This document shows, one piece after another, positions 1-8,135 of a stretch of DNA of 64,000 nt. Position 1 is the stretch's first letter, and each line of letters opens with the position of its first letter. The notes below the pieces were generated by a model that did not search any database, had not been told where the DNA came from, and was given only the letters and a program-made list of their open reading frames with translations. The stretch comes from Lachnospiraceae bacterium (GTDB lineage Bacteria > Bacillota > Clostridia > Lachnospirales > Lachnospiraceae): contig JAFQMS010000044.1 in assembly GCA_017396145.1 (NCBI GenBank), positions 1 through 64,000 on the forward strand, given 5' to 3'. The translations under genes were made by a program, and so were the position numbers.

Positions 1-1
1 C

Positions 2-547
2 GAAGATGATGTACCACATACTATTTATGAGTGTGACGGTGCAAGAACTTGTGCAATCGAGATTAGAAGTTTCTCTAAGAATGCAGGATTTACAGGAACA
101 AGACTTGGATTTACAGTAGTTCCTAAGGATTTAGTATGTGATGGAGTGTCACTTAACAGTTTATGGGCAAGAAGACACGGAACTAAGTTCAATGGTGCTC
201 CTTACATCATTCAGGCTGCAGGTGAGGCTGTATATACGCAGGAAGGTATGAAGCAGACTAAGGAAATGGTTGCTTACTACATGAACAATGCTAAGACCAT
301 CTTAGAAGGATTAAAGAGCGCAGGATATTCTGTATCAGGTGGTGTTAATGCTCCATATATCTGGCTTAAGACTCCTGATAATATGAAGTCATGGGATTTC
401 TTTGATTATCTGTTAAATGAGGCTAATGTAGTTGGTACTCCTGGTTCAGGATTTGGTCCAAGCGGTGAAGGATACTTCAGACTTACTGCATTTGGTTCAT
501 ATGAGAACACATTAGAAGCAATCGAAAGAATTAAGAAATTAGGTTAA
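2..547 (+). CDS. dapL: LL-diaminopimelate aminotransferase, C-terminal part (5' end outside the window)
   Basis: PLP-dependent fold type I aminotransferase that makes LL-diaminopimelate directly from tetrahydrodipicolinate and glutamate, for lysine and peptidoglycan. The visible 181 codons are open from the window edge. They contain [12 protein letters not shown] (the PLP-lysine segment, typical of DapL) and the C-terminal domain ending in a glycine-rich stretch and FRLTAFG. The gene is truncated only by the window. It ends 4 bp before gatC, so it is probably co-transcribed with it. The family assignment is from motif recognition and is strong; another class I/II aminotransferase is less likely. 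Confidence 0.85.
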   Translation, partial: EDDVPHTIYECDGARTCAIEIRSFSKNAGFTGTRLGFTVVPKDLVCDGVSLNSLWARRHGTKFNGAPYIIQAAGEAVYTQEGMKQTKEMVAYYMNNAKTILEGLKSAGYSVSGGVNAPYIWLKTPDNMKSWDFFDYLLNEANVVGTPGSGFGPSGEGYFRLTAFGSYENTLEAIERIKKLG

Positions 548-551
548 ATAT

Positions 552-845
552 ATGGCAAATATTATTGATGATGCAACAATAGAATATGTGAGCATTCTTG
601 CTAAACTTGAATTGTCAGATGAGGCAAGACAGAAGGCTAAGAAAGATATGGCTAATATGCTTGATTATGTGGACAAGTTAAATGAACTTGATACAGAAGG
701 TGTAGAGCCAATGGCACATGTATTTGATATGGAGAATGTGTTTAGGGAAGATGTTGTGACTAATGAAGATGAGTCAGAGAAAACACTTATGAATGCCCCT
801 GAACGCACTGAGAATGGATTTGTTGTACCTAAGACGGTAGGATAA
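552..845 (+). CDS. gatC: Asp/Glu-tRNA amidotransferase subunit C
   Basis: Small subunit of the GatCAB amidotransferase, which converts Asp-tRNA(Asn) and/or Glu-tRNA(Gln) to the amidated forms. GatC wraps around GatA and stabilises the complex. The 97-aa protein has the family pattern: an N-terminal [16 protein letters not shown] segment, then [18 protein letters not shown], and an FREDVV segment further on. It begins 4 bp after dapL with no clear Shine-Dalgarno, which suggests translational coupling. A GAAA-loop hairpin follows, and gatA comes 133 bp later. Confidence 0.93.
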   Translation: MANIIDDATIEYVSILAKLELSDEARQKAKKDMANMLDYVDKLNELDTEGVEPMAHVFDMENVFREDVVTNEDESEKTLMNAPERTENGFVVPKTVG

Positions 846-870
846 GGATTTGCGTGAAAATATAAGTGGA

Positions 871-895
871 AGTCAGCACGAAAGTGCTGACTTTT
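871..895 (+). terminator. GAAA-loop hairpin between gatC and gatA
   Basis: Perfect 9-bp stem AGTCAGCAC/GTGCTGACT closed by a GAAA tetraloop, followed by only three further T. The weak T tract suggests attenuation or 3'-end stabilisation rather than a strong terminator. The same design recurs at 5238 and 31701. Confidence 0.5.
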
Positions 896-977
896 CACAA
901 TATAGATATGAGTATCATAAGGCATGTAGAAGTTGGTTGGATTTCTAAACAAAGAATATATATGAAAAGAGGAACAT

Positions 978-2438
978 ATGAGTTTAAGTGAATTAACCGC
1001 CTTAGAACTTGGTCGAAAGATTCAAAGTAAAGAAGTGGGCGTAAAAGAAGCAGTTAGTGCTGTTTTAGATAATATTTCAAAATATGATAAAGATATTAAT
1101 GCTTTTATAACCGTTGATAAAGAAGGTGCTCTAAAGCGTGCAGATGAGATTCAAGATAAAATTGATTCTGGTAATTTTAAAAATCCACTTGCAGGAGTGC
1201 CAGTAGCTATTAAAGATAACATATGTACGGAAAAACTACTTACAACTTGTGGTTCTAAGATGCTTAATAATTTTGTGCCAACTTATTCAGCCCAAGCAGT
1301 AGAAAACCTTCAAAATGCAGGTGCTATTATTATTGGAAAAACCAATATGGATGAGTTTGCTATGGGAAGCACTACAGAGACTTCCTATTACGGTGCAACA
1401 AAGAATCCTTGGAATACAGAGCATGTGTCAGGTGGTTCATCAGGTGGTTCTTGTGCAGCTGTGGCAGCAGGTGAATGTTATTACGCCTTAGGTTCAGATA
1501 CAGGTGGTTCTATTAGACAGCCAAGTTCATTTTGTGGTGTAACAGGTATTAAACCTACCTATGGAACAGTTTCAAGATATGGACTTGTTGCGTATGGTTC
1601 ATCCCTTGACCAGATTGGACCAGTGGGAAAGACTGTAGAAGACTGCGCTGCAATTCTTGAGACAATAGCCTCTTATGATGTGAAGGATAGTACAAGTGTT
1701 AAAAGAGAAAGTTATGATTTTACTTCTTGTCTTAATGAGAGTATAAAAGGGCTAAAGATTGGTGTTCCTAGAGATTATTTTGCAGAAGGTCTAGATGGGG
1801 AAGTAAGTAAGGCGGTACTTGAATGTGCCAAGGTGTTAGAGAGTCTTGGGGCTACCGTAGAAGAGTTTGACTTAGGGCTTGTAGAGTACGCAATTCCGGC
1901 TTACTATATTATAGCATCAGCAGAGGCTAGTTCAAATCTTGCAAGATTTGATGGCGTGAAATACGGATATCGAAGTGAAGAGTTTAATGGACTTCATAAT
2001 ATGTACAAGAAAAGTCGTAGTGAAGGCTTTGGGGAAGAGGTTAAGAGAAGAATAATGCTTGGCTCATTTGTACTTAGCAGTGGATATTATGATGCTTACT
2101 ATATCAAAGCCCTTAAGACAAAGAAACTAATTAAACGGGCTTTTGATAAAGCATTTAGTAAATATGATGTGATACTCTCGCCAGTTGCTCCAACTACTGC
2201 TCCAAAGTTAGCACAGAGTCTTAGTGACCCTATAAAGATGTATCTTGGAGATATATATACGATATCAGCTAACCTAGTAGGAATTCCGGCAATAAGTGTC
2301 CCATGTGGAATAGATTCAAAAGGACTACCTATAGGGGTGCAGATGATGGGTAACCATTTTAGAGAGGACAATATATTAAAGGCAGCATATGCATTAGAGC
2401 AGACTAAAGTGTATCAGATGCCTAGTATAAGCAAATAA
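978..2438 (+). CDS. gatA: Asp/Glu-tRNA amidotransferase subunit A (amidase)
   Basis: Glutamine-hydrolysing subunit of GatCAB; it releases ammonia that travels to GatB. The 486-aa length is normal. The amidase signature is complete: Lys79 (in AIKDN), cis-Ser154 (in SGGSSGGS) and nucleophile Ser178 (in DTGGSIRQP), at the standard GatA numbering. The start has GAGGAAC just upstream. The next gene, gatB, is separated by an unusual 345-bp intergenic region carrying a dispersed structured element in the opposite orientation and an array of hairpins, so the gatC, gatA and gatB transcripts may be processed or partly uncoupled. Confidence 0.96.
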   Translation: MSLSELTALELGRKIQSKEVGVKEAVSAVLDNISKYDKDINAFITVDKEGALKRADEIQDKIDSGNFKNPLAGVPVAIKDNICTEKLLTTCGSKMLNNFVPTYSAQAVENLQNAGAIIIGKTNMDEFAMGSTTETSYYGATKNPWNTEHVSGGSSGGSCAAVAAGECYYALGSDTGGSIRQPSSFCGVTGIKPTYGTVSRYGLVAYGSSLDQIGPVGKTVEDCAAILETIASYDVKDSTSVKRESYDFTSCLNESIKGLKIGVPRDYFAEGLDGEVSKAVLECAKVLESLGATVEEFDLGLVEYAIPAYYIIASAEASSNLARFDGVKYGYRSEEFNGLHNMYKKSRSEGFGEEVKRRIMLGSFVLSSGYYDAYYIKALKTKKLIKRAFDKAFSKYDVILSPVAPTTAPKLAQSLSDPIKMYLGDIYTISANLVGIPAISVPCGIDSKGLPIGVQMMGNHFREDNILKAAYALEQTKVYQMPSISK

Positions 2439-2465
2439 ATATAGGCGTTTTTGGGAAAATGTATC

Positions 2466-2594
2466 CATAGTATGATGTACTTGCTCATAACTCCGTTTCC
2501 AGGACATTTTCATATATGTTGTTTGTCCAAGGTCGTACACCCTATATGAAAATGTTCGTTCAAAGTCGCAATACGCAATGTACAGCATACTATG
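2466..2594 (-). repeat. Dispersed structured element, copy 1
   Basis: Read on the minus strand, the element is closed by CATAGTATG/CATACTATG (perfect 9 bp). It then carries ATTGCGTATTGCGACTTTG, a 12-bp hairpin ACATTTTCATAT/ATATGAAAATGT whose loop contains GTACGACCTTGG, and GGAGTTATGAGCAA before the closing strand. Copies at 24709-24840 and 50031-50187 share the internal blocks but have different, still complementary closing stems. It lies between gatA and gatB, antisense to both. I do not recognise it as a named RNA family. Confidence 0.8.
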
Positions 2595-2640
2595 AAGATA
2601 TTTCACAATTACCTATAAATCATTCAGAAAAGGAGCGTAG

Positions 2641-2766
2641 TGTGAAAAATAAGCTTGATAGTTTATTTTTCACACGGCTATTTGTGCAGCAGGCAGCACA
2701 AATAGTTCTTATCGCAGAACTGAATTTGAAATTCAGTTCGCGATTCCTTCGGCATAAAAAATGCCT
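2641..2766 (+). other. Array of four consecutive hairpins before gatB
   Basis: Four adjacent inverted repeats precede the gatB ribosome binding site. Hairpin 1 has perfect 12-bp arms (2641-2652/2663-2674). Hairpin 2 has 10-bp arms CTATTTGTGC/GCACAAATAG (2678-2687/2696-2705). Hairpin 3 is a 15-bp stem with one bulged A (2711-2726/2730-2744). Hairpin 4 is GGCAT/ATGCC (2751-2755/2761-2765). None has a proper U tract, so they are not simple terminators. Function unknown. Confidence 0.6.
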
Positions 2767-2783
2767 GCGGAATGGAGATTAGT

Positions 2784-4220
2784 GTGAAACAATACGAAAC
2801 AGTGATTGGACTGGAGGTCCATGTTGAACTTGCAACGAAAACGAAGATATTTTGTGGGTGTTCCACTGCGTTTGGCAGCGCACCCAATTCACATACATGT
2901 CCTGTGTGCACAGGAATGCCGGGGTCACTTCCAGTGTTGAATAAGCAGGTGGTGGAATACGCCATGGCAGTAGGTTTGGCAACCAATTGTAAGATTAACC
3001 AGAATTGTAAATTTGACAGAAAGAATTATTTTTATCCTGATAATCCGCAAAACTATCAGATATCCCAGTTATATCATCCAATATGTCTTGATGGTGGGAT
3101 AGAGATAGAGACAGAGAGTGGCTTAAAAGTTATAGGAATACATGAAATTCATATGGAAGAAGATGCAGGTAAATTAATTCATGATGATGTAAGGGACTGC
3201 TCTATAGTGGACTATAATCGCTCTGGAGTTCCGCTAATCGAGATAGTGTCAGAGCCTGATATGAGAAGTGCTGATGAGGTAATTGCATATCTTGAGAAGT
3301 TAAGACTCATTATACAATACCTTGGAGCCTCAGATTGTAAATTAAATGAGGGCTCAATGAGAGCAGATGTGAATCTTTCAGTAAGGGAAGTGGGTGCTAC
3401 AGAATATGGCACCAGAACAGAGATGAAGAACCTTAATTCCTTTAGAGCAATTACAAGGGCTATTGAAAATGAGAGAGAACGCCAGATTAGAATATTAGAA
3501 TCAGGGGAAAAGGTTATTCAAGAGACAAGGAGATGGGATGATAATAAAGAGTATTCATATGCTATGCGTTCTAAAGAAGATGCTATGGATTATAGATATT
3601 TTCCAGAACCAGATCTTGTTAGTGTTGTAATTTCTGATGAATGGGTTGAAAGTGTAAAGTTAAGACAACCGGAACTTAGAGATGAAAAACTTAAAAGATA
3701 TAAAGAAGAGTATGATATTCCGGAATATGATGCTAAGATAATTACTAATTCCAAGAAAATGGCTGATATATTTGAAGAAGCAACAAGTATATGCAAACAG
3801 CCTAAAAAGGTAAGTAACTGGCTAATGGTCGAAACACTAAGACTTATAAAGGAAACGGGTACAGACGCAGACAACCTTTCCTTTGCACCGGTTAATCTGG
3901 CTATGCTTATTGAATTAGTAGAAGAAGGAAAGATTAATGGGGCTGTGGCAAAGGAAGTATTTGAACACATTTTTAAGGAAGACATTAATCCAAGAGAATA
4001 TGTTAAGGAACATGGATTAGAATCTGTTAATGACGAAGGAGAACTTGAGACAATAGTTGTTCAGATTGTAAATGATAATCCTCAATCTGTAGCTGATTAT
4101 AAGGCCGGTAAGACTAAAGCAATTGGTTTTTTAGTGGGACAAGGAATGAAAGCGACTAAAGGAAAGGCTAATCCGGGAGTGCTTAATAGGTTATTTGCTG
4201 AAGTTTTAAATAGAATGTAA
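2784..4220 (+). CDS. gatB: Asp/Glu-tRNA amidotransferase subunit B
   Basis: Kinase/amidotransferase subunit of GatCAB; it phosphorylates the Asp or Glu carried by the mischarged tRNA and replaces the phosphate with ammonia supplied by GatA. The 478-aa protein has ETVIGLEVHVEL at the N-terminus, zinc-ligand cysteines in FCGC and CPVCTGMPG, the FDRKNYFYPD block, and a C-terminal YqeY-like tail ending GKANPGVLNRL. I chose GTG 2784 because GGAG lies 6 nt upstream and the family starts with M-K-x-Y-E. The in-frame ATG at 2772 overlaps that Shine-Dalgarno. A long stem-loop terminator follows. Confidence 0.95.
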   Translation: MKQYETVIGLEVHVELATKTKIFCGCSTAFGSAPNSHTCPVCTGMPGSLPVLNKQVVEYAMAVGLATNCKINQNCKFDRKNYFYPDNPQNYQISQLYHPICLDGGIEIETESGLKVIGIHEIHMEEDAGKLIHDDVRDCSIVDYNRSGVPLIEIVSEPDMRSADEVIAYLEKLRLIIQYLGASDCKLNEGSMRADVNLSVREVGATEYGTRTEMKNLNSFRAITRAIENERERQIRILESGEKVIQETRRWDDNKEYSYAMRSKEDAMDYRYFPEPDLVSVVISDEWVESVKLRQPELRDEKLKRYKEEYDIPEYDAKIITNSKKMADIFEEATSICKQPKKVSNWLMVETLRLIKETGTDADNLSFAPVNLAMLIELVEEGKINGAVAKEVFEHIFKEDINPREYVKEHGLESVNDEGELETIVVQIVNDNPQSVADYKAGKTKAIGFLVGQGMKATKGKANPGVLNRLFAEVLNRM

Positions 4221-4227
4221 TTAAAAA

Positions 4228-4298
4228 CCCTATATGTGATATATGTACTTTTGCAGGATTGATTAGCAAGAGAGTATATCAATATAGGGCTTTTATTT
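4228..4298 (+). terminator. Terminator after gatB
   Basis: CCCTATATGTGATATA (4228-4243) pairs with TATATC-AATATAGGG (4275-4289) across a long loop and is followed by CTTTTATTTT. It ends the gat transcript ahead of a convergent gene. Confidence 0.7.
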
Positions 4299-4311
4299 TA
4301 ACTGTATTTGT

Positions 4312-4650
4312 CTAGTTAATTAAGTTTTTCTTGGTAGCAATATGAATTATCACTAGTACAATTGGAACGCTAATTGATAAAAATATTCTGCCAAATATGT
4401 TTTCAATAGTTAAAAAAGCAATAACTGTGAAAAGAATTCCTGATACAATAGGTGGAATTACCCATAGATATTTATTCTTTGATGCTGAAAGGTTAATCTG
4501 AATAAGTGGGGATATCATAATTGTAAGGAAGGCTGCAATTGCAATTATAAGATAAACAGGGTTAATATCCGTTATATCTTCTATTTCTTTCGCGGCTGCA
4601 GTTGCGGTTGGGGCAGCTGTTGCTGTTAAGATGTTGTATAAATAAAACAT
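4312..4650 (-). CDS. Small three-TM membrane protein of unknown function
   Basis: 112-aa protein with a strong Shine-Dalgarno GGAGGT 6 nt before the ATG, which argues that it is real. The N-terminus has an Ala/Thr-rich stretch (residues 8-20), then come three hydrophobic segments at about residues 31-52, 63-82 and 86-104, and a short basic tail. I recognise no family. It is monocistronic, convergent with gatB, and divergent from the PilZ gene, so the 222-bp space upstream probably holds promoters for both directions. Confidence 0.65.
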   Translation of the reverse strand: MFYLYNILTATAAPTATAAAKEIEDITDINPVYLIIAIAAFLTIMISPLIQINLSASKNKYLWVIPPIVSGILFTVIAFLTIENIFGRIFLSISVPIVLVIIHIATKKNLIN

Positions 4651-4774
4651 TAAGTTACCTCCAAAACATAATTTAATATGCTTATTTCTAGCACACAGTA
4701 AAATATATCATTAAATGAAATGTAAGTAAAGAGTTAAGAAATTAACTTTTTATTAATAAGAATAATAAATAAAC

Positions 4775-4803
4775 TTTACTATTTGAAGAAAATTTATTAT
4801 AAT
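4775..4803 (+). promoter_or_regulatory. Candidate sigma-A promoter for the PilZ gene
   Basis: TTTACT-N17-TATAAT. The -10 is perfect, the -35 is poor and the spacing is standard. It lies about 70 bp before the PilZ start. Confidence 0.5.
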
Positions 4804-4872
4804 TATAGAGTATATATGGGAAGATTTTAGAAGTTGCAGGAGAGGGAAATGTAAAACTTGGAGGTATTACTT

Positions 4873-5238
4873 ATGTCAGAAAGTAATAGTATTGAAAAAC
4901 GCCGTTGCAAAAGAGTTCCGATAAGCATGGCTCTTGAGATTTCAACATTATTTAAACAAGATAATATAAAAGTGGGTAATGTAGATGCACCTATAGAGAT
5001 TGTTAATATTTCTAAAACAGGTATTGGTTTTGTCACGGAAAGCGTATTACCGGTAGGGTATTATTTTAATTCAAGAATACAACTTGGAGATGAGAATTCT
5101 AAGTTCTATTGTGTAGTAAGAATTGTTCGTAGAGAACAAAGAAAAGACAATGAATATATGTATGGATGTGAATTCATTGGTCTGGCACCTGTGTTTGAAC
5201 ATGTTTTTGATGAATATGAAGCAAAAGTAGAAGCATAA
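4873..5238 (+). CDS. PilZ domain protein (c-di-GMP receptor)
   Basis: 121-aa single-domain protein. The N-terminus contains RRCKR (residues 10-14), the RxxxR c-di-GMP-binding motif, and residues from about 40 carry NISKTGIGF, the (D/N)xSxxG motif, so ligand binding is likely intact. The start is ATG 4873 with GGAGG 8 nt upstream; the in-frame TTG at 4858 overlaps the Shine-Dalgarno and is rejected. It is followed by a GAAA-loop terminator, a sigma-28-type promoter and a FliK-like gene, so a role in coupling c-di-GMP to motility is plausible but inferred. Confidence 0.9.
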   Translation: MSESNSIEKRRCKRVPISMALEISTLFKQDNIKVGNVDAPIEIVNISKTGIGFVTESVLPVGYYFNSRIQLGDENSKFYCVVRIVRREQRKDNEYMYGCEFIGLAPVFEHVFDEYEAKVEA

Positions 5239-5263
5239 AAGTGTACGAAAGTACACTTTTTTT
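5238..5263 (+). terminator. Terminator after the PilZ gene
   Basis: AAAGTGTAC-GAAA-GTACACTTT followed by TTTT: a perfect 9-bp stem with a GAAA tetraloop, overlapping the stop codon. Confidence 0.85.
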
Positions 5264-5265
5264 AT

Positions 5266-5292
5266 TAATATTAACTCATTTCCAGCCGATAA
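5266..5292 (+). promoter_or_regulatory. Candidate sigma-28 (SigD) flagellar promoter
   Basis: TAAT-N15-GCCGATAA. The -10 matches the sigma-28 consensus GCCGATAA exactly and the -35 is one base off TAAA, at the correct spacing. It sits 46 bp before the ATG of a FliK-like gene, which fits late flagellar expression. Confidence 0.75.
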
Positions 5293-5337
5293 ATATCGTA
5301 GAATTTGGTTGGTAGTTTTTTTTATACGGAGGCATAT

Positions 5338-7215
5338 ATGGACGGATTTAACATTAACAGATATGACAAAGCTGCTAATAGTTACATGAATAGCCAGTTG
5401 AGTGGCTCTTTTATTGCTGCCCGTAAAGCTATGAATAATCCCCGAGTTAATGATAGTTTGGATTCTAACAAGAACTCTAATGGCGAGAATTATCACGCTG
5501 AAGGTGAAATAATAAAAGGTGAGGTTGTCGATTTAAAGAATAATGAGATAACTGTTAGAACGGAAAGTGGAGAACTGATTAGTGCTAAGGTAAAGGATGC
5601 TTCAAGTTTGTATATAGGACAAAAACTTGAATTTAAAACGGATAATATTGGTGGGAGAATGTATTTAGAACCTATTTTAAATGGAGCAGAGCAGTCTGTT
5701 AATTCTATAATACAAAAAGCCCTTGAAGCGGCATCACTTCCTTTAAATTCAAAGAATATAGCTGTGGCGCAGGCTTTATTAAATAATAATATGTCCGTGG
5801 ATAAGCAAAGCATTATGAAGGTTATTGCCCAGACATATACTAATAAGAATGCAAGTATAGACACTATTGTTTTAATGAATAAGCATAATATTCCTGTGGA
5901 AAATGATAATGCTGCTCAGTTTGAGAATTATAGGAATTATGAACACAGATTAATTAAAGAATTGGGAGATATTGCAACTTCAGTACCTCAAGTATTTGAT
6001 AAGGTTACTTCGGGCCATGAACTTATAGACATTAATCATGATGTAGTTAAGATACTTTCGTCAGGACCACAACCTTTGAAGAGCCCTATGCCTTTAGCAT
6101 CTGTTGCATTTACCAGTGCTATGGATAAGGATATATTGCTTAGTGTATTAAGTAATTTTGAGATAGATGGAGAGGTTATGGAAGGCATCAAGGGGGGATG
6201 GGCAAGACTTGATGAGGTATCTGAGGCTATAGGAAATGCTTATGAACAGGCTAAGAAGATGGATATCCAAAGGGCAGAGTATTTTAGCGATTATGATTCC
6301 TCAACGGGAGGAATGGTAAGTGCAAAAGCATTATTCGAAAATCCAGTCATAACGACAATTTTGGAAAAGAATGCTACATTTACCAGAAACAGTTCTGCAT
6401 TGTCCTCTTTTTTATCTGAAGAGCAGATTAATAATATACATCAGACTTTAAAGGATATAAAGGGACTTGCCGGTGTAGAACAACTGGCAAATGATGTGTT
6501 AGAAGGACATATTACATCATTTGAGTTTATGGAAAGACTTGACTATGTATTAGAAAAAGCAGATGCAACAACTGCTTTAAAAACTTTAAAACTACCTGAA
6601 TATAAGGATATTGTCAGAGAGGCTATAATTTCAAAATGGACTATAACTACAGATAATCTTGCAGATAGGAACGAAGTAGAAAATACATACGAAAGAATAT
6701 ATGAACAGACAGAAAAACTAAGTAATCTGGCAGAAAAAACATTTGGAGAGTATGAAACTCAAGTTTCAAAGCATAGTTCCAATGTGAAGAATAATATTAG
6801 TTTTATGGAAACGTTAAATGATATGTTTTCATATATACAACTTCCTGTTAAACTTGCTAATCAGAATATTCATAGTGAGTTGTTTGTTATGACAGATAAG
6901 AAAAAACTTGCTGAGAATAAAGAAAATATAAGTGTTTTGTTAAGACTTGAGATGGAGCATTTAGGTCTTGTGGATATACGTATTAAGAAAACTGGTAATG
7001 AAATAAATGCTAACTTCCAACTTCCTAACAAAGCAGACATAGATTTATTTACAACCAATATGGAGCATTTGGAATATGCGCTTTTGGAAAAGGGATTTTT
7101 ATTTAGTGGCTCTGTTGAACTAAAAACGGAAGAAGTTGACATAGTAAAAGATTTTATAGATAGAGATTCCTCAGATATGTTAATGAAAAGATATACATTT
7201 GATATTAGAGCATAG
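5338..7215 (+). CDS. FliK-like flagellar hook-length control family protein
   Basis: 625-aa protein. Residues from about 55 (GEIIKGEVVDLKNNEITVRT) form a small beta domain that recurs in Clostridia FliK-like/DUF6240 proteins. The middle is helical and low in motif content. The last ~110 residues (LLRLEMEHLGLVDIRIKKTG, then FTTNMEHLEYALLEKGF) resemble the FliK C-terminal domain that switches the export gate to late substrates. The start is ATG 5338 with GGAGG; upstream in-frame codons lack a ribosome site. A sigma-28-type promoter precedes it. It lies apart from any flagellar cluster in this window, so its role in hook length is inference. Confidence 0.7.
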   Translation: MDGFNINRYDKAANSYMNSQLSGSFIAARKAMNNPRVNDSLDSNKNSNGENYHAEGEIIKGEVVDLKNNEITVRTESGELISAKVKDASSLYIGQKLEFKTDNIGGRMYLEPILNGAEQSVNSIIQKALEAASLPLNSKNIAVAQALLNNNMSVDKQSIMKVIAQTYTNKNASIDTIVLMNKHNIPVENDNAAQFENYRNYEHRLIKELGDIATSVPQVFDKVTSGHELIDINHDVVKILSSGPQPLKSPMPLASVAFTSAMDKDILLSVLSNFEIDGEVMEGIKGGWARLDEVSEAIGNAYEQAKKMDIQRAEYFSDYDSSTGGMVSAKALFENPVITTILEKNATFTRNSSALSSFLSEEQINNIHQTLKDIKGLAGVEQLANDVLEGHITSFEFMERLDYVLEKADATTALKTLKLPEYKDIVREAIISKWTITTDNLADRNEVENTYERIYEQTEKLSNLAEKTFGEYETQVSKHSSNVKNNISFMETLNDMFSYIQLPVKLANQNIHSELFVMTDKKKLAENKENISVLLRLEMEHLGLVDIRIKKTGNEINANFQLPNKADIDLFTTNMEHLEYALLEKGFLFSGSVELKTEEVDIVKDFIDRDSSDMLMKRYTFDIRA

Positions 7216-7220
7216 TAGTA

Positions 7221-7256
7221 AACACCGTTTCATTTTAGAAGTGAAACGGTGTTTTT
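7221..7256 (+). terminator. Terminator after the FliK-like gene
   Basis: AACACCGTTTCA (7221-7232) pairs with TGAAACGGTGTT (7242-7253) and is followed by TTT. It separates convergent genes and may also stop minus-strand transcripts. Confidence 0.8.
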
Positions 7257-7273
7257 ATGCAATTACTCAGGTG

Positions 7274-7564
7274 TTATTTTAAGAACTGTCTTAATTGCTC
7301 CCTTTTTTCTTCCGGCATATTCGCAGTAAGGATAAGGAAAATCTGTGCAGACTCGTCAGAACTAAAGGAGAGATTCATCTTTTTTAATTCAGCATTTGCA
7401 CGAATTAAAAGGGGAAGCGCCTCCTTAGCAGATTTGCCTTTAGCTTGGGTGATTAGTTTTGTAATTACATTTTTCTTGCGAGGATGCATTTGTAAGAATA
7501 AATTAGAATTTAGAAACGCATCAATATTATCAGTGTTGCTATTGTATGAAGATGTATTATCCAT
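7274..7564 (-). CDS. Small protein of unknown function
   Basis: 96 aa, soluble, with no signal peptide. An Asn/Ser-rich N-terminus is followed by a helical region (NVITKLITQAKGKSAKEALP and on), ending in a charged helix KREQLRQFLK. The Shine-Dalgarno GAAGGGA lies before the ATG. It is 13 bp downstream of a second small gene, so the two form a short operon. I recognise no family; proximity to the FliK-like gene is the only clue to a motility link. Confidence 0.55.
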   Translation of the reverse strand: MDNTSSYNSNTDNIDAFLNSNLFLQMHPRKKNVITKLITQAKGKSAKEALPLLIRANAELKKMNLSFSSDESAQIFLILTANMPEEKREQLRQFLK

Positions 7565-7577
7565 AAAAATATCCCTT

Positions 7578-7889
7578 CTATCCTTTAAACATTTCAGGAC
7601 TAATCATTTTATATGTGTTATATAGGTCTTTAGATTTTCTTAAATTGGTAATCATATCGATTATTTCACACTCTCTTGGTGAGCATACACTTTTAATACT
7701 TACAAGCATATCTTCGGGATTAGAGGAAAACCCCTTTGTATCACAGGTGCTTAGTTCATTAGGATTTCTTATGTTTCTTATAGTTTCTGATAATTCATTT
7801 ACCATCAAAAGGGCATTGATACAAGAACTGGGTCTTGGCATCAGATGTGGAGAAGCTTTTTTTAGTATTTCAAGTTGTTTTGAAGTCAT
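7578..7889 (-). CDS. Small protein of unknown function, first gene of a two-gene operon
   Basis: About 103 aa, helical, soluble, with Cys residues in SSCINAL, STCDTK and SVCSPRECEI. The start is uncertain: ATG 7889 follows AGGG at short spacing, whereas ATG 7907 (six residues longer) has no visible Shine-Dalgarno. The product has no recognised domain. It is co-oriented with the 96-aa gene 13 bp downstream, and is divergent from the SOS polymerase operon. Confidence 0.5.
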   Translation of the reverse strand: MTSKQLEILKKASPHLMPRPSSCINALLMVNELSETIRNIRNPNELSTCDTKGFSSNPEDMLVSIKSVCSPRECEIIDMITNLRKSKDLYNTYKMISPEMFKG

Positions 7890-8012
7890 TGTCCCTACTT
7901 TCTGCATAATAAATATATGTGCAATTGGAAATTGTCATTGGTAAATAAATATTCATAGTTAGTTTGGATTATGCATGGAATAATTAGAAATTGAAATAAA
8001 TAATAAAACTTA

Positions 8013-8041
8013 TTGAACAGATGTTCGATTGGTGATATAAT
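8013..8041 (+). promoter_or_regulatory. SOS promoter with LexA box
   Basis: TTGAAC-N17-TATAAT, overlapped at the -35 by GAACAGATGTTC (8015-8026). That is a match to the Firmicutes LexA/DinR box GAAC-N4-GTTC. Repressor binding would block the -35 directly, so the polymerase operon downstream should be induced by DNA damage. Confidence 0.85.
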
Positions 8042-8135
8042 AAGTATAATTTAGAACTAAAAGAATAATTCTTTAGATAATGCTTATGCTTATAGTATTA
8101 AAGTATGATGAAAAGTGGGAAAGGAAGGAAAGAAT

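Noticed and set aside
2516..2782. 88-aa ORF between gatA and gatB
   Set aside because: Runs through the structured element and hairpins; the similar peptide SRNTQC in other frames at 24.7 kb is caused by the repeated nucleotide element, not by a protein family.
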